Of a stretch of 64,000 nt of DNA, positions 53,032 through 62,691 are shown piece after piece. The number at the start of each line of letters is the position of its first letter. Position 1 is the first letter of the stretch. Source of the DNA: Archangiaceae bacterium (GTDB taxonomy: Bacteria > Myxococcota > Myxococcia > Myxococcales > Myxococcaceae); NCBI GenBank assembly GCA_016714225.1, contig JADJNS010000001.1:434001-498000 (forward strand). The letters are read 5' to 3'. The position numbers were made by a program, and so were the translations under genes. Under the pieces are notes generated by a model. It did not search any database, was not told the DNA's origin, and was given only the letters and a program-made list of their open reading frames with translations.

Positions 53032-53645
53032 CACCCGCCGAACGCTTCGCGCGGAAGCGGCAGCGCGCCCGCTATCACGCAGTCGCGCGCCGCGGCGTCG
53101 AGCACCTCGGCGCCGGTCGAGGCGAGCAGCTTCGTCGACTTGAGCGCGCCCGCGGCGTCGAGGCAGAACTCGAGCTGCGCCTCGCCGCTCAGGTGGTAGC
53201 GCTTCGCCGCCGCCGGGTAGCAGCGCCGCGCCGACTCTGAAAGCGCCGCGTGCAGCGCGCTCACGTCGAACACCGGCGAGCTTCCCTCTCCTCTCTGAGG
53301 GGAGAGGGATTGAGGGTGAGGGGTGACGTCGGGTTCAGCTTCAGCTTGGGTTTCGGCGTTTGCTTCTGCGACGGCGACTTCACCCTCACCCCGGCCCTCT
53401 CCCTCAAGGAGGGAGAGGGTGGGCGCGGGCTTCACCCGCACCGGGCGCGGCGCGGCGCTCACCGCGCGGCCCTCGCTCGCCCGCTTCGGCGTGGGCAGCA
53501 CCTCGACCCGCACCACCGCGAGCGTCGTCGCCGCCGACTTCTTCACCGGCAGCTCCCTCGCCTTCGTCGGCGCCAGCCACACGCCCAGCACTGCGCTCGA
53601 GTGCAGCAGCGCCGACAGCCCCAGCGCGGGCCACAGCCGCTTCAC
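52998..53645 (-). CDS. TonB-family energy transducer
   Basis: The protein has 215 residues from a GTG that overlaps the ABC gene stop (GTGA). One N-terminal membrane helix (LGLSALLHSSAVLGVWLA) is followed by a long Pro/Ala/Glu linker and a TonB C-terminal domain (GEAQLEFCLDAAGALKSTKL, AGALPLPREAF). Two REP-like palindromes lie in the linker and are read through in frame (LSLLEGEGRGEG, SLSPQRGEG). It probably powers an outer-membrane receptor together with the neighbouring ATPase. Confidence 0.8.
   Translation of the reverse strand: MKRLWPALGLSALLHSSAVLGVWLAPTKARELPVKKSAATTLAVVRVEVLPTPKRASEGRAVSAAPRPVRVKPAPTLSLLEGEGRGEGEVAVAEANAETQAEAEPDVTPHPQSLSPQRGEGSSPVFDVSALHAALSESARRCYPAAAKRYHLSGEAQLEFCLDAAGALKSTKLLASTGAEVLDAAARDCVIAGALPLPREAFGGCYAVPVRFSGR
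53284..53326. repeat. REP-like palindrome, family B, copy 2
   Basis: The stem CCCTCTCC / GGAGAGGG (53284-53291 and 53301-53308) is followed by ATTGAGGGTGAGGGGTGA. It lies within the TonB coding sequence without breaking the frame. Confidence 0.75.
53381..53419. repeat. REP-like palindrome, family B, copy 3, inverted
   Basis: CACCCTCACCCCGG is followed by the stem CCCTCTCCCT / AGGGAGAGGG (53395-53404 and 53410-53419). It is in reverse orientation to copies 1 and 2, and inside the TonB coding sequence. Confidence 0.78.
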
Positions 53646-54390
53646 CGCGCCCCCCGGGTCGAGAACGTCTGCGGGCCGCTGGCCTCGATGGGCACGCCGT
53701 ACAGCTCGCTCAGCGCCGGCGCGGTCAGCACGTCGGCGGCCGCGCCCGCCGCCAGCAGGCGCCCACCCTTGAGCAGCGCCGCGTGGGTCGCCCACTGCGC
53801 CGCCAGGTTCACGTCGTGCAGCACCGCCAGCGCGGCCACGCCGCCCTTCACCATCGCGTGCATCGCGCGCAGGCACTCGACCTGGTGCCGCACGTCGAGA
53901 AACGCGGTCGGCTCGTCGAACAGCAGCACGCTGGCGTCTTGCAGCTGGGCGCGCGCCAGGTAGCAGAGCCGCCGCTCGCCCCCCGACATCTCGTCGAGCC
54001 GGCGCTCGGCCAGGCGCTCGAGGCCGTGCGAGCGCAGCGCCGCCAGCGCGCGCTCGACGTCCTGGGGGCGGGCAGCCCCAGGGTGCCGCAGGTGCGGGGC
54101 GCGCCCATCAGCACCAGCTCGAGCGCGGTGAAGCCGACGTCTTCGGCCGGGGTCTGCGGCACCCACGCCACCTGCCGCGCCCGCTCCTGCCGACTCAGGC
54201 CCGCGCAGTCGACCTCGCCCAGCAGCACCCGGCCGCGCGACACCGGCAGCACGCCCAGCGCCACCTTGAGCAGCGTCGACTTGCCTGCTCCGTTCGGCCC
54301 GAGCATCGCCCACAGCTGCCCCGGCGCCACCGCGAACGAGATGCCTTCGAGCAGCGCGTGAGCGACCCCCTCGAACCGCAGGGTGCTCAC
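53642..54390 (-). CDS. FecCD/BtuD-type ABC transporter ATPase, apparent frameshift near 54066
   Basis: Walker A GPNGAGKST and the Q loop region VAWVPQTPAEDVGFTALELV are in the first frame. After a G5 run at 54064-54068 the frame changes. The next frame carries the signature MSGGERR, Walker B VLLFDEPTAFLD and the H loop VLHDVNLAAQWA. The joined length of about 250 residues is normal for siderophore, haem or cobalamin importers. A GTG start overlaps the upstream stop. No permease or binding-protein gene is adjacent. Confidence 0.82.
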
Positions 54391-54900
54391 TGGTTTTCCG
54401 GGTTGCGCAGCGCCTCGAGAATCTGTGCCCGCGTCGCGTCACAGTCGGCGACGAACTTCTGCTCGTTGGCCGGCTTGCCGTTGCTGTACTGGTCGTCGAG
54501 CTGCAGCTTGCGCGCGCGAAACCTGCGCGCCGCGTTCTCGTTCGCCTTCTCGAGCTTCTCGTAGGCCGACTTGAAGCCGAAGTACGCGCGCTGGGCCGGG
54601 GTCTGGCTCGAAGGCGCGGTGCTCTTCACCTTCTTCTTCTGCCCTGGCAGCGAGCCGAGCTCGTCTTCTTCTTCGACCGGCTCGGGCTTCGGCTGCGGCA
54701 CGGGCACCTGGGCTCGAGAGTTGCGAACCTGCTCTTCTTGCGCGAGCGAGAGCAGGCGGCGCGCCTCTTCGTCTTCCGCTTCGCTCTTTCAGGTAGTCGC
54801 GGTACAGGTTGAAGCCAATCACGCCCGCCGCGATGCCCAGCACCGCGAGCAGCGGCACCAACACCACGAACAGCGGAATGCGCTTCTGCGACGACGCCAT
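54387..54900 (-). CDS. Hypothetical single-pass membrane protein, apparent frameshift near 54785
   Basis: From ATG 54900, a basic start and one membrane helix (FVVLVPLLAVLGIAAGVIGF) lead to YRDYLKE. Near 54785 the frame changes to EAEDEEARRLLSLAQEEQ, and the rest is a Pro/Glu linker and a charged helical domain ending LEALRNPENQ. The joined product is about 170 residues. It heads the operon with the ABC ATPase and TonB genes (GTGA overlap). It may be an uptake accessory, but I do not recognise it. Confidence 0.6.
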
Positions 54901-54969
54901 GACGCGGCTGGCCTCTAGCATGCCTTTGACGGCGCAACTCGAAGCCTCTTCGACGCGAAACCCGGGCGT

Positions 54970-57062
54970 TCAGTTCCGCTTGCGGGGCGGAGCGGGCTTG
55001 TGCACCTTCGAGCCCGCGGGCGCAGCGGCGCCGGGCGGTGCGGCGCCGTCTTTGACAGGCAGCCCGCCCAGGTCGTCGTCGGCTGCCGGCTCGTCGGGGT
55101 TGGGCTGCGGCAGCGGGGCCGGCTCGTCGGGCAGCAGGGTGTTGTCGAGCGGCTTGCGCTGCCGGTCTTCGCTGTCCGACCGCAGCAGCGAGTCGTTGCG
55201 CGCGGCGTCGTCGGCCTCTTCCGCGGAGCGCTCTCTCAAGATGGTCGCCCCGACCACCGCCACCAGCGCAAGAATCGCCAGCAGCGGCAGCAGCATCAGC
55301 CACCACCCCGAGCGGCGGGTGCGGGTGCGCGTGTCGCGGTCGATGGTGTTGCTCTCGTCGGGGCGGTGCCGGCCCTCGAGCGCCTTGGGGAGCGGAGCCA
55401 CCACCTCGGGGGCGCGCACGCTCGACGCCGGCACCAGCACGCTGGGCACCACCGGCCGTGGCCCGGGGCGCGCGGGCGCGTGACGACCCGGGGCCGGAGC
55501 CGGCGGGGGCGTCGGCGCGCCCACCGTCGGAGCCACCATCACCGAGGGCAGGTCTTGATCAGACGCCTGCACCACCTGCATCTGTGAGGTCACCGGCTCC
55601 GGGCCCCATCGGCCCAGCCGCCTGCGGCGCGCGCACCATGGGCCCCAGCGTGACCGGCCGGGTCGGCGCGTCGCTCTCGGCCATCTCGCTCGACGCGGCT
55701 GGAGGCGTGAACGCAGTGAGGTGCGGCGCGGTCTGCCGGTCGTCGTCGGTGGCGGTCGCGCGCACCTGGTCGATGGAGATGCCCGGCACCGTCTCGCGCT
55801 CGCCCTCGTGCAGCTCGAGTCGGTGCCGCCCACCTTCGGGGTCGGCGCGAACGACAGCGCCTGCGCGTGCACCGGCAGGGCGCGAGGCAGCGTCGGCTCG
55901 AGACCGTACTTGCGCAGGTCGGTGGGCCCGGGCGTGGTCTCGTCTTCTGCGGGCGGAGGGTCGACCCGCGGGCCCGAGCGCGCCGAGGTCAGCGGCCGAA
56001 CCTGCGCCGGGCGCATCGGCGAAGGCGCCGGCTCGGGCGGGGCGTCGGGCCGCTGCTCCTGGCGCGCGGCCTCTTTGAGCTGCGCCAGCAGCTTTCGCTC
56101 GGCCGCGTACTCGCTGGCGAACATGTCGCGCATGAAGCGGCTGCAGCTCTCGGGGCCGGCCGAGGCGTCGATTTCCATCAGCGCGCCGGTGAGCTTGCCG
56201 CGCAGCTCTTCGGCGGTCTGAAACCGCTGCGCGGGGTCGACCGCCAGCGCGCGCATGATGATGCCCGCCACAGAGGTGGGGCACAGCGGCTCGACCTGCT
56301 GCACGTGCGGAATGTTGGGGCTGGCCACCGCCGCCATCAGCGCGTGGGGCGGCACGTCTTCGAACGGGTTCTTGCCGGCGATCAGCTCGTAGAGGCACAG
56401 CCCCACCGAGTACAGGTCGCTGCGCTTGTCGACCTTCGCGTGCCGCGCCTGCTCGGGCGACATGTAGAGGAACTTACCCAGAACGATGCTGGGGTTCGTC
56501 TTCGCGACGTTCAGCGTCGACTTGGCGAGGCCGAAGTCGATGACCTTCACCTCGCCCTCGTAGCTGATGAGAATGTTCTGCGGGCTCATGTCGCGATGCA
56601 CGAGGCCGATTTCCTTGTCCTCGTCGTCGCGCTTGCGGTGCGCGTACGCCAGCGCGTCGAGCACCCGCGCCATCACGAACAGCACGAAGGTCAGCGGCAG
56701 CGGCATGCCCCGCTCGCGGAAACGCGCGCCCACCTTTCGCAGGTCCTTGCCGTCGATGTACTCGAGCGCCAGGTACGGCTCGCCCTGAAACTGCCCCATG
56801 TCGAGCACCTGCGCGATGGAGCCGTGGGTCAGCTTCACCAGCGTGCGCGCCTCGTTCACGAAGCGGCTCACGAAGTCTTTGTCTTCGGCGAGGTGCGACA
56901 GAATCTTCTTGATGACGCGCTCTCGAAGCCCTGTGGGCCGTCGATGCGCGCCAGAAAAATCTCACCCATGCCGCCCATCGAGAGCGGCATCAACAGCGTG
57001 TAGCGCCCGAACGGCGTAGGGCGAAACGGCCGCAGGCGGTTGGAGGTGTTCGGCTGCTGCAC
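54970..57062 (-). CDS. Ser/Thr protein kinase, three apparent frame changes
   Basis: The N-terminus FGRYTLLMPLSMGGMGEIFL holds the Gly-rich loop. Near 56922 the frame changes before VIKKILSHLAEDKDFV, which supplies the catalytic Lys. HRDMSPQNI, DFGLAKS and MSPEQ are intact. A Pro-rich linker follows, in which the sensible frame (HEGERETVPGISIDQVRAT) is left and re-entered near 55820 and 55602. A membrane helix (WWLMLLPLLAILALVAVVGA) and a Pro/Asp-rich exterior of about 100 residues end the protein. It is a second eukaryotic-like kinase, with a different exterior from the one at 8522. Confidence 0.8.
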
Positions 57063-57107
57063 TTTCGGCCGAAAGCCTAGCCCAACGGCGCGAGGTGGGC
57101 GGTACGG

Positions 57108-57970
57108 CTACAGCACGGTCTTCAGCTCGCCCTCGCGGCAGCGCATCTCGACCCACTTGGGGGCGTTGTCGCCGTCTCGCTCTTCCTTCTTGAAGCGCCC
57201 CTTGTTGATGCTGTCGTCCTGGTGGCCCTTCAAGGTGCCCAGCACGTAGTGGGTGCCGTCGGGCTTGCGCACGTCGCACGCCGTCCACGCGCGCTCCATC
57301 TGGTTGTAGAGAATGATCGACCCGCCGTCGTTGCGCGCGTAGCCCTTCAGGGTGCCCTTCGGCTCGCTGGGCCGGTCGAAATAGAACTTCGATTGGCCCT
57401 CGGCGCAGACCACCTTGATGTGGTCGTACGGCGGCGGCGGCGGCGCACCGCCCAGCTTCCGCAGCACGCTGTCTTCGCTGTGCTTGACCACCTCGCCCAC
57501 GTCGAACCAGCTCTGGTCACTGTGCACCAGGCGGCAGCTGGTCCAGCTCGCGTCCGAGTCGTTGTGCCAGCCGAAGTGCAGCCCGTTCTGCTCGAGCCGG
57601 CCCTGCAGCTTCTTGCCGGTGCCCACGTAGACCGGCGCCTTGGGCGCCTCGTCGTCGTCTTGCACCACAAGGGTGGCCTGCGCGGCCGCGGCCGGCGCGC
57701 TCGGGGCCCGCACCACGAACCTGCCGCCCCCGCCGCGTCGTGGATCGTCGAGGTTCACCCGCCAGGGCGCCGGTCACCCTCCATCACCACCGCCTTGCCC
57801 GGCAGCTTGCCGCTCTGCGCGTCGGCCGCCACGTCGAGCTCGGTGCCCACCTCGACCGGCTTCTTCTTGTCGGCGCGGAAGTACGTCGAGCCCTTGTCGG
57901 TGAACAGCTTCGCGGTGTCGGCGAGCGCCGCCGCGCTCAGCAGCATCGAAATCAGAACAGTCGTACGCAT
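57108..57970 (-). CDS. Hypothetical exported protein, apparent frameshift near 57760
   Basis: From ATG 57970 the signal TTVLISMLLSAAALA is followed by an SH3-like stretch (AKLFTDKGSTYFRADKKK). Near 57760 the frame must change to give RVNLDDPRRGGGGRFVV. The rest has two repeats around WTSCRLVHSDQSWFDVGEV and WTACDVRKPDGTHYVLGTL. The joined product is about 287 residues. No named family is recognised. It is divergent from the SDR gene. Confidence 0.62.
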
Positions 57971-58016
57971 GGAACCTCGTGAAAGAAGACGTGAGACCCT
58001 GTTAGTGACCGCGGCG

Positions 58017-58829
58017 ATGAAAACGATCTTGGTGACGGGCGCCTCTGACGGCATCGGCAAACAGACCGCGCTCGAGCTGGCGCGCCTGGGCCACACCGTG
58101 CTGGTGCACGCCCGCAGCGAGCAGAAGGCTGCCGCGGCGGTGGCCGAGCTGTCGAAGGCCCAGCCCGGCCACTACCAGCCGTTCTTCGCCGAGCTGTCGA
58201 AGCCGCGCGAGGTCGACCAGCTCGCCGACCGCATGCTCGCCGCCCACCCCACGCTCGATGTGCTGCTCAACAACGCCGGCGTTTTCATGAAAGAGCGCCA
58301 GCTCACCGCCGAGGGCTTCGAGCTGAGCATGGCGGTGAACCACTTCTCGCACTTCGTGCTCACCCACCGGCTGCTGCCCGCGCTGAAGGCCGCGCCCCAG
58401 GGCCGCGTGGTGCACGTGGCGAGCATGGCGCACGGGCGCGGCCACCTCGACCTGAACGACCTCACCTTCGAGCGCGGCTTCGAGGGCTACGGCGCCTACG
58501 CCACCTCGAAGCTCGCCAACGTGCTGTTCAGCAACGCGCTGGCGCGGCGGCTTCACGGCACCGCGGTCACCTCGAACGCGCTCCACCCCGGCGTGATTCA
58601 CACCAAGCTGCTCACCCACGGCTTCGGTGGGGGCGGGGCCGCCCTCGAGAGCGGCGCGCGCACCAGCGTGTTCTGCGCCACCGCCAACGCGCTCGAGAAG
58701 GTGAGCGGCGCGTACTTCTCGGACGCGCGCCAGACCGAGCCCTCGCGCGAGGCCCGCGACGCGAAGCTCGCCGAAGACTTCTACGCGCTCAGCTGCAAGC
58801 TGACCGGGGTGACGCCGTTGCCTGCGTGA
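58017..58829 (+). CDS. Short-chain dehydrogenase/reductase, retinol-dehydrogenase-like
   Basis: The protein has 270 residues from ATG 58017; the frame is open far upstream, but that part has no SDR similarity. Cofactor motif TGASDGIG, LLNNAGVFM and catalytic YATSK are all present, with ASM as the Ser position. The HPGVIHT stretch is typical of the WWOX/retinol dehydrogenase-like subgroup. The substrate is unknown. The gene stands alone before a zinc-ribbon gene. Confidence 0.9.
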   Translation: MKTILVTGASDGIGKQTALELARLGHTVLVHARSEQKAAAAVAELSKAQPGHYQPFFAELSKPREVDQLADRMLAAHPTLDVLLNNAGVFMKERQLTAEGFELSMAVNHFSHFVLTHRLLPALKAAPQGRVVHVASMAHGRGHLDLNDLTFERGFEGYGAYATSKLANVLFSNALARRLHGTAVTSNALHPGVIHTKLLTHGFGGGGAALESGARTSVFCATANALEKVSGAYFSDARQTEPSREARDAKLAEDFYALSCKLTGVTPLPA

Positions 58830-58865
58830 CGGTGTGGCGGCAAGGGTGGCATAAGTCCGCCCGCC

Positions 58866-59486
58866 TTGACGCGACGCCTCGACTGCCCCGAGTGCCAGGT
58901 GCCGATGCAGCCCTTCTTCGCGCGGGGCAGCACCGGCGCGATGGTCGAGCTCGACCGCTGCGCGCAGTGCACCCGGCTGTGGTTCGACGTGAAAGAGCTC
59001 GAGGCCGCGGTGGGCAAGGCGTTTCTGCCGCGGCTGCGCGGCGCCGCGTCGATGCGCATCTGCCCGGTGTGCCGCGCCGCCACCCACCTGCACACCTCTC
59101 TGATTCAGGGCGAGGTGCCCATCGAAGAGTGCGCGGGTTGCGACGGCGCGCTGCTCGACGACCGGGACTTCGAGCTGATCAGCGGCGCGAAGCTGAAGCA
59201 AGAGAAGGCTCCGCCGCCTTCGACGCCACCCCGGCGAAGGCGGGGCAAGGGCAAGCGCAGCGCGCAGCTCGTCGAGTTCACCTGCGCCCGCTGCGAGAAG
59301 CGCACCCCCATCGCCGAGGCCGGTACCCACCTGGGCTTCACCGTCTGCCGCGACTGCGAGCTCACGCCCTGGCCCGACCCGCCACCGGCGGCAGGCCACC
59401 GGCTCGACGACGACGACGACGATTTTGGCTCCGACCTGGGAGACCTCCTCGACGCGGTGGTGTCGTTCTTCACCGAGAGGCATTGA
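58866..59486 (+). CDS. TFIIB-type zinc-ribbon protein
   Basis: The protein has 206 residues from a TTG. Two zf-TFIIB modules are visible: CPECQVPM with ELDRCAQCTRLWFDVKELE, and CPVCRAATHL with IEECAGCDGALLDDRDFE. A third CxxC pair follows (CARCEKR, CRDCELTPW), then an Asp-rich tail. The role is unknown. It is probably a cytoplasmic zinc-binding protein. Confidence 0.82.
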   Translation: MTRRLDCPECQVPMQPFFARGSTGAMVELDRCAQCTRLWFDVKELEAAVGKAFLPRLRGAASMRICPVCRAATHLHTSLIQGEVPIEECAGCDGALLDDRDFELISGAKLKQEKAPPPSTPPRRRRGKGKRSAQLVEFTCARCEKRTPIAEAGTHLGFTVCRDCELTPWPDPPPAAGHRLDDDDDDFGSDLGDLLDAVVSFFTERH

Positions 59487-59510
59487 ATCAGCCCCCGCCT
59501 CGCCCTCGCG

Positions 59511-60962
59511 GTGGCCGCGTTCGCCGCGCTGCTCGCGGCGGTGCCGGTCTCCGACGTCACCTTCGACGGCTACCACCTGCCCAAAGAGCTGCTCCTCTGC
59601 GCGCTCGCCGCGGCGCTCGCGGCGCGCGGCCTCGGCCGGCGCGACGCGCTCACCTGGCTCGCCTGGGGCTTCGCCGCGCTCACCGCGCTCTCGGCGCTCG
59701 GTGCGCTCAATGGGTGGCTGGCCGCCCGCGCCGCGGTGCTCACCCTGGCCGGCGTGGTGCTGTTCGACGCGGCGCGCGCGCTCGACGAGCCCGACCGCGA
59801 GTGGCTGGTGCGCGCGGTCACCTTCGCCGCGGCGGCCCTGGCGCTCATCGCGTTCGCCGAGAGCCAGGGGCTGCTGCCGGGCCTGTCGCGCGCCGGGCGG
59901 GCGCCGGGCGCCATGCTCGGCCAGCGCAACGCGGTGGCGCACGCGCTCACCCTGGCGTCTCCCGCGGCGTGGTGGTGCGCGACGCGCGCCCGCGGCTTCA
60001 GACGCGTGGGCTACGCCGCGCTCTCGCTGCTGCTCGTGGCGGTGGTGGTGCTGACCCGGTGCCGCGCCGCGTGGCTCGCGCTGCCGCTGGTGCTGGCCGC
60101 GTGGCTGGTCTTCACCCGCGGCCGCGGAGTGGTCATCGCCGCGGTCGCAGCCTTCGGCGCGGCCCTGGCGGCGCTCTTGCCCTCGCGGCTCGCCTGGAGC
60201 TCGGCCACCCCGCTCAAGTCGACGCTCACTCGGCTGGTCGACGCCGACAGCGGGAGCGGGCTGGGCCGCCTCACCCAGTGGTCGGCCTCGCTGGGCCTTT
60301 TGCCCGAGCACCCGCTGCTCGGAGTCGGCCCCGCGAACTGGATGGTGGCGTACCCGCGGGTCAGCCCTCCGGGAGACGCCACCTTTCGGGAAGACGTGGT
60401 CTTCGCCACCGGGCGGCTGCTCACCAGCGACTGGGTGTCGGTGCTGGTCGAGCGCGGGCTGCCCGCGGCGGTGTGCGGCCTCGCGCTCGCCGTGGCGGTG
60501 GCGGCCCGGCTGGTGCGCGCAACTGACCCGCTCACCCCGGTCGCCGCCTCGGTGCTGGCGGGGCTGGTGGTGATGGGGCAGCTCGACTCGGTGCTGCAGG
60601 TGCCGCCCGGGCTGGCGCTCGCGGCGCTGCTGCTCGGCGTGGGCGTGCCGCGCGACGCCGCGGCCCCGGCGCCCGGGGGGGCGCGCCTCGCGGTGGCCGG
60701 CGTGCTCGCGCTCGGCGCGGTGAACGCCGCGCTGCTGTTCGCCGCGTTTCTCTTGCGCACCGGGGGCGGCAGCTTCGAGGCCCTCGAGTGGGCGGCGAAG
60801 CTCGCGCCCGGCGACCCGCTGGTGCGCCAGGAGCTCAGCGAGGCCTACGTGCTGCAGCACCGCTGCGCCGACGCCCGGCCCCACCTCGACGCCCTCGCCC
60901 GGCAGCTGCCCTTTCACACCGCGGTGAAGGCGCTGGTCGCCGCCTGCGAGGTCCTCCCATAG
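59511..60962 (+). CDS. O-antigen ligase/polymerase-like membrane protein
   Basis: The protein has 483 residues from a GTG; there is a stop in frame at 59484. About eleven hydrophobic helices are visible. The extracytoplasmic loop with FPEHPLLGVGPANW-like sequence (LLPEHPLLGVGPANWM, residues about 263-278) matches the Wzy_C / ligase family. A TPR-like region closes the protein (EWAAKLAPGDPLVRQELSEA). The likely role is in LPS or polysaccharide assembly. Confidence 0.82.
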   Translation: MAAFAALLAAVPVSDVTFDGYHLPKELLLCALAAALAARGLGRRDALTWLAWGFAALTALSALGALNGWLAARAAVLTLAGVVLFDAARALDEPDREWLVRAVTFAAAALALIAFAESQGLLPGLSRAGRAPGAMLGQRNAVAHALTLASPAAWWCATRARGFRRVGYAALSLLLVAVVVLTRCRAAWLALPLVLAAWLVFTRGRGVVIAAVAAFGAALAALLPSRLAWSSATPLKSTLTRLVDADSGSGLGRLTQWSASLGLLPEHPLLGVGPANWMVAYPRVSPPGDATFREDVVFATGRLLTSDWVSVLVERGLPAAVCGLALAVAVAARLVRATDPLTPVAASVLAGLVVMGQLDSVLQVPPGLALAALLLGVGVPRDAAAPAPGGARLAVAGVLALGAVNAALLFAAFLLRTGGGSFEALEWAAKLAPGDPLVRQELSEAYVLQHRCADARPHLDALARQLPFHTAVKALVAACEVLP

Positions 60963-60971
60963 ACTGCGGGC

Positions 60972-61700
60972 GTGCCGCGCCCCCACCTCGTGCTGCTGTT
61001 CGCCGCCACGGCGTGCCCCCAGCAGTCCGAGCCGTACGTGCGCTACCACGCGAACGGCCAGCCGACCGCGCCGTGCCTCTCGTGGCTGACCCGCGACGTC
61101 ACCTACGAAATCTCCGACGCGGGCAGCGCGCGCACCCCCGGCGACACCGAGCGCGACGCGGTGACCGCCTCGTTCGCCACCTGGCAGGCGGTCGCCGACG
61201 ACTGCTCTGACTTTCACTTCCGCGACGGCCACGGCGCCTCGAGCAAGAACCTCGTCGTCTGGCGCGAGCGCACCTGCGAGGCGGCGGCGCCGGTCAACGA
61301 CCCGTGCTTTCAAGACGGCACCTGCTCCGACACCTACGACTGCTGGGACGACGACGCCCAGAGCCTCGCCCTCACCCGGCTCACCTACTCGACCAGCACC
61401 GGCGCGATTCTCGACGCCACCATTCAACTCAACGCCGCCCACTGGCTGTTCACCACCGTCGACAGCCCGCCCTGCCGCGAGGGCGCCGAGGCCACCACCT
61501 GCGTCGCCTCGGACGTGCAGAACACGGTGACCCACGAAATCGGCCACCTGCTCGGGCTCGACCACGTGCCCGGCGCGAGCTCGACCATGTCGGCCACCGC
61601 GCCGCTCGCAGAGACGAGCAAGCGCGCCATCGACCCCGGAACCCGAGACGGCTTCTGCCACATCTACCCGCGCGCGAACCCGACGCCGTCGTGCCTGTGA
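60972..61700 (+). CDS. Matrixin-type zinc metalloprotease lipoprotein
   Basis: The protein has 242 residues from a GTG. The signal has lipobox ATAC (VLLFAATACPQQ). The zinc motif HEIGHLLGLDH (HExxHxxGxxH) is near 189-199, with the Met-turn probably in TMSATAPL. Six Cys in the middle part (CEAAAP, PCFQDGTCSDTYDC) are likely disulfide-bonded. It is secreted and probably degrades exogenous proteins. Here there is no MYXO-CTERM tail. Confidence 0.88.
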   Translation: MPRPHLVLLFAATACPQQSEPYVRYHANGQPTAPCLSWLTRDVTYEISDAGSARTPGDTERDAVTASFATWQAVADDCSDFHFRDGHGASSKNLVVWRERTCEAAAPVNDPCFQDGTCSDTYDCWDDDAQSLALTRLTYSTSTGAILDATIQLNAAHWLFTTVDSPPCREGAEATTCVASDVQNTVTHEIGHLLGLDHVPGASSTMSATAPLAETSKRAIDPGTRDGFCHIYPRANPTPSCL

Positions 61701-61710
61701 GTGGCGCCCC

Positions 61711-62617
61711 TCACCGGCGCCCGCTCATCACCGGCATGAACCCGTTCTCGGTGGGCGCGAGGGTGAACCCGAAGCGGAAGCGAATGAACCCGTTCTCGAC
61801 CAGCTGCGGCGGAGGGTTCATGAACGGCGCGGCGCGCTCGAACGCCGCGATGGCCTCCTGGTCGAGGTAGTCGATGCCGCACGGCTGCTGCACGAACACG
61901 TCGGCCAGCGTGCCGTCGGGGCGCAGCGCAATCGCCAGCACGGTGGTGCGGGTGGCGTACAGCTGCCGGTTGGGCTGCTTCTGCTGCAGCCGGCCGTTCG
62001 GGTCCCACCGCGCCGAGACCGCCTGCTTCACCCGGTTGAAGAACGCGGCGAACTTCCACTCGCGGGTGTTGAGGTAGGTGCCCTCGCCCTTCTCCACGTC
62101 GTTGAGGTCGTCGTTCGGCGCGTCGCCGCCGTTGGCGGTGGTCTCGACCGGCCGGTCGTCGGGCGGGGTCGAAATCGCCGAGCTGAGCAGCGGCCCGGGG
62201 CGGGGCATCGGTCCCGGCGCGTCGTCGAGCTTCTCCGAAGCGGCTGGCCAGGCTCACCGCCTGCGGGGGCGGCGCCGGCTTCGCGGCGGCCACCTTCCAC
62301 TTGTTGGTCTGCTCTTTGGCGCGGGTCTGCTTCTTCACCGAGTTGTCGGTCTCGGCGAGGTACTTCGACTCGACCGGCCTCAGGCGATTGCCCGGCGCGA
62401 CGTCGACGATTTGCCCCTTGGGAATCGGCTCGGGCTTCAAGGGCGCGCCGCGGTTCTTCTCCCACTGCTTCGAGCTGAGGTTGCGCAGGCTGACCGGCCG
62501 CTGCTCGACCTTCGGCGGCCGCTCGGTCTGGGTCGCCCAGCTCAAGGCCAGCATCGCTCCCACCGCGAGCGGGTGGGCGATGATGGAAAGCACGAACGCG
62601 AGCAGGGTACGACGCAC
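61711..62617 (-). CDS. TonB/AgmX-family protein, apparent frameshift near 62240
   Basis: From GTG 62617 (the frame is open to 62683), one membrane helix (LLAFVLSIIAHPLAVGAMLA) is followed by a basic/Pro linker (VEQRPVSLRNLSSKQWEKN). Near 62240 the frame changes to EKLDDAPGPMPRPGPLL, and the TonB-type C-terminal domain follows (YLNTREWKFAAFFNRVKQAV, DYLDQEAIAAFERAAPFMNP). The joined length is about 302 residues. It is divergent from the BamA-like gene. Confidence 0.72.
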
Positions 62618-62691
62618 GGTGACGCGGGCTTCATTAGCAGGGAGCCCGAGGGCGTGCGAACCGGCGCGAGTTCGATCTTTCACCCGGCTAA

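Noticed and set aside
58002..61661. A very long open frame on the minus strand (about 1219 codons).
   Set aside because: It covers five well-supported plus-strand genes, has low-complexity Arg/Gly/Ala-rich sequence and no motif. It is a by-product of high GC at third codon positions.
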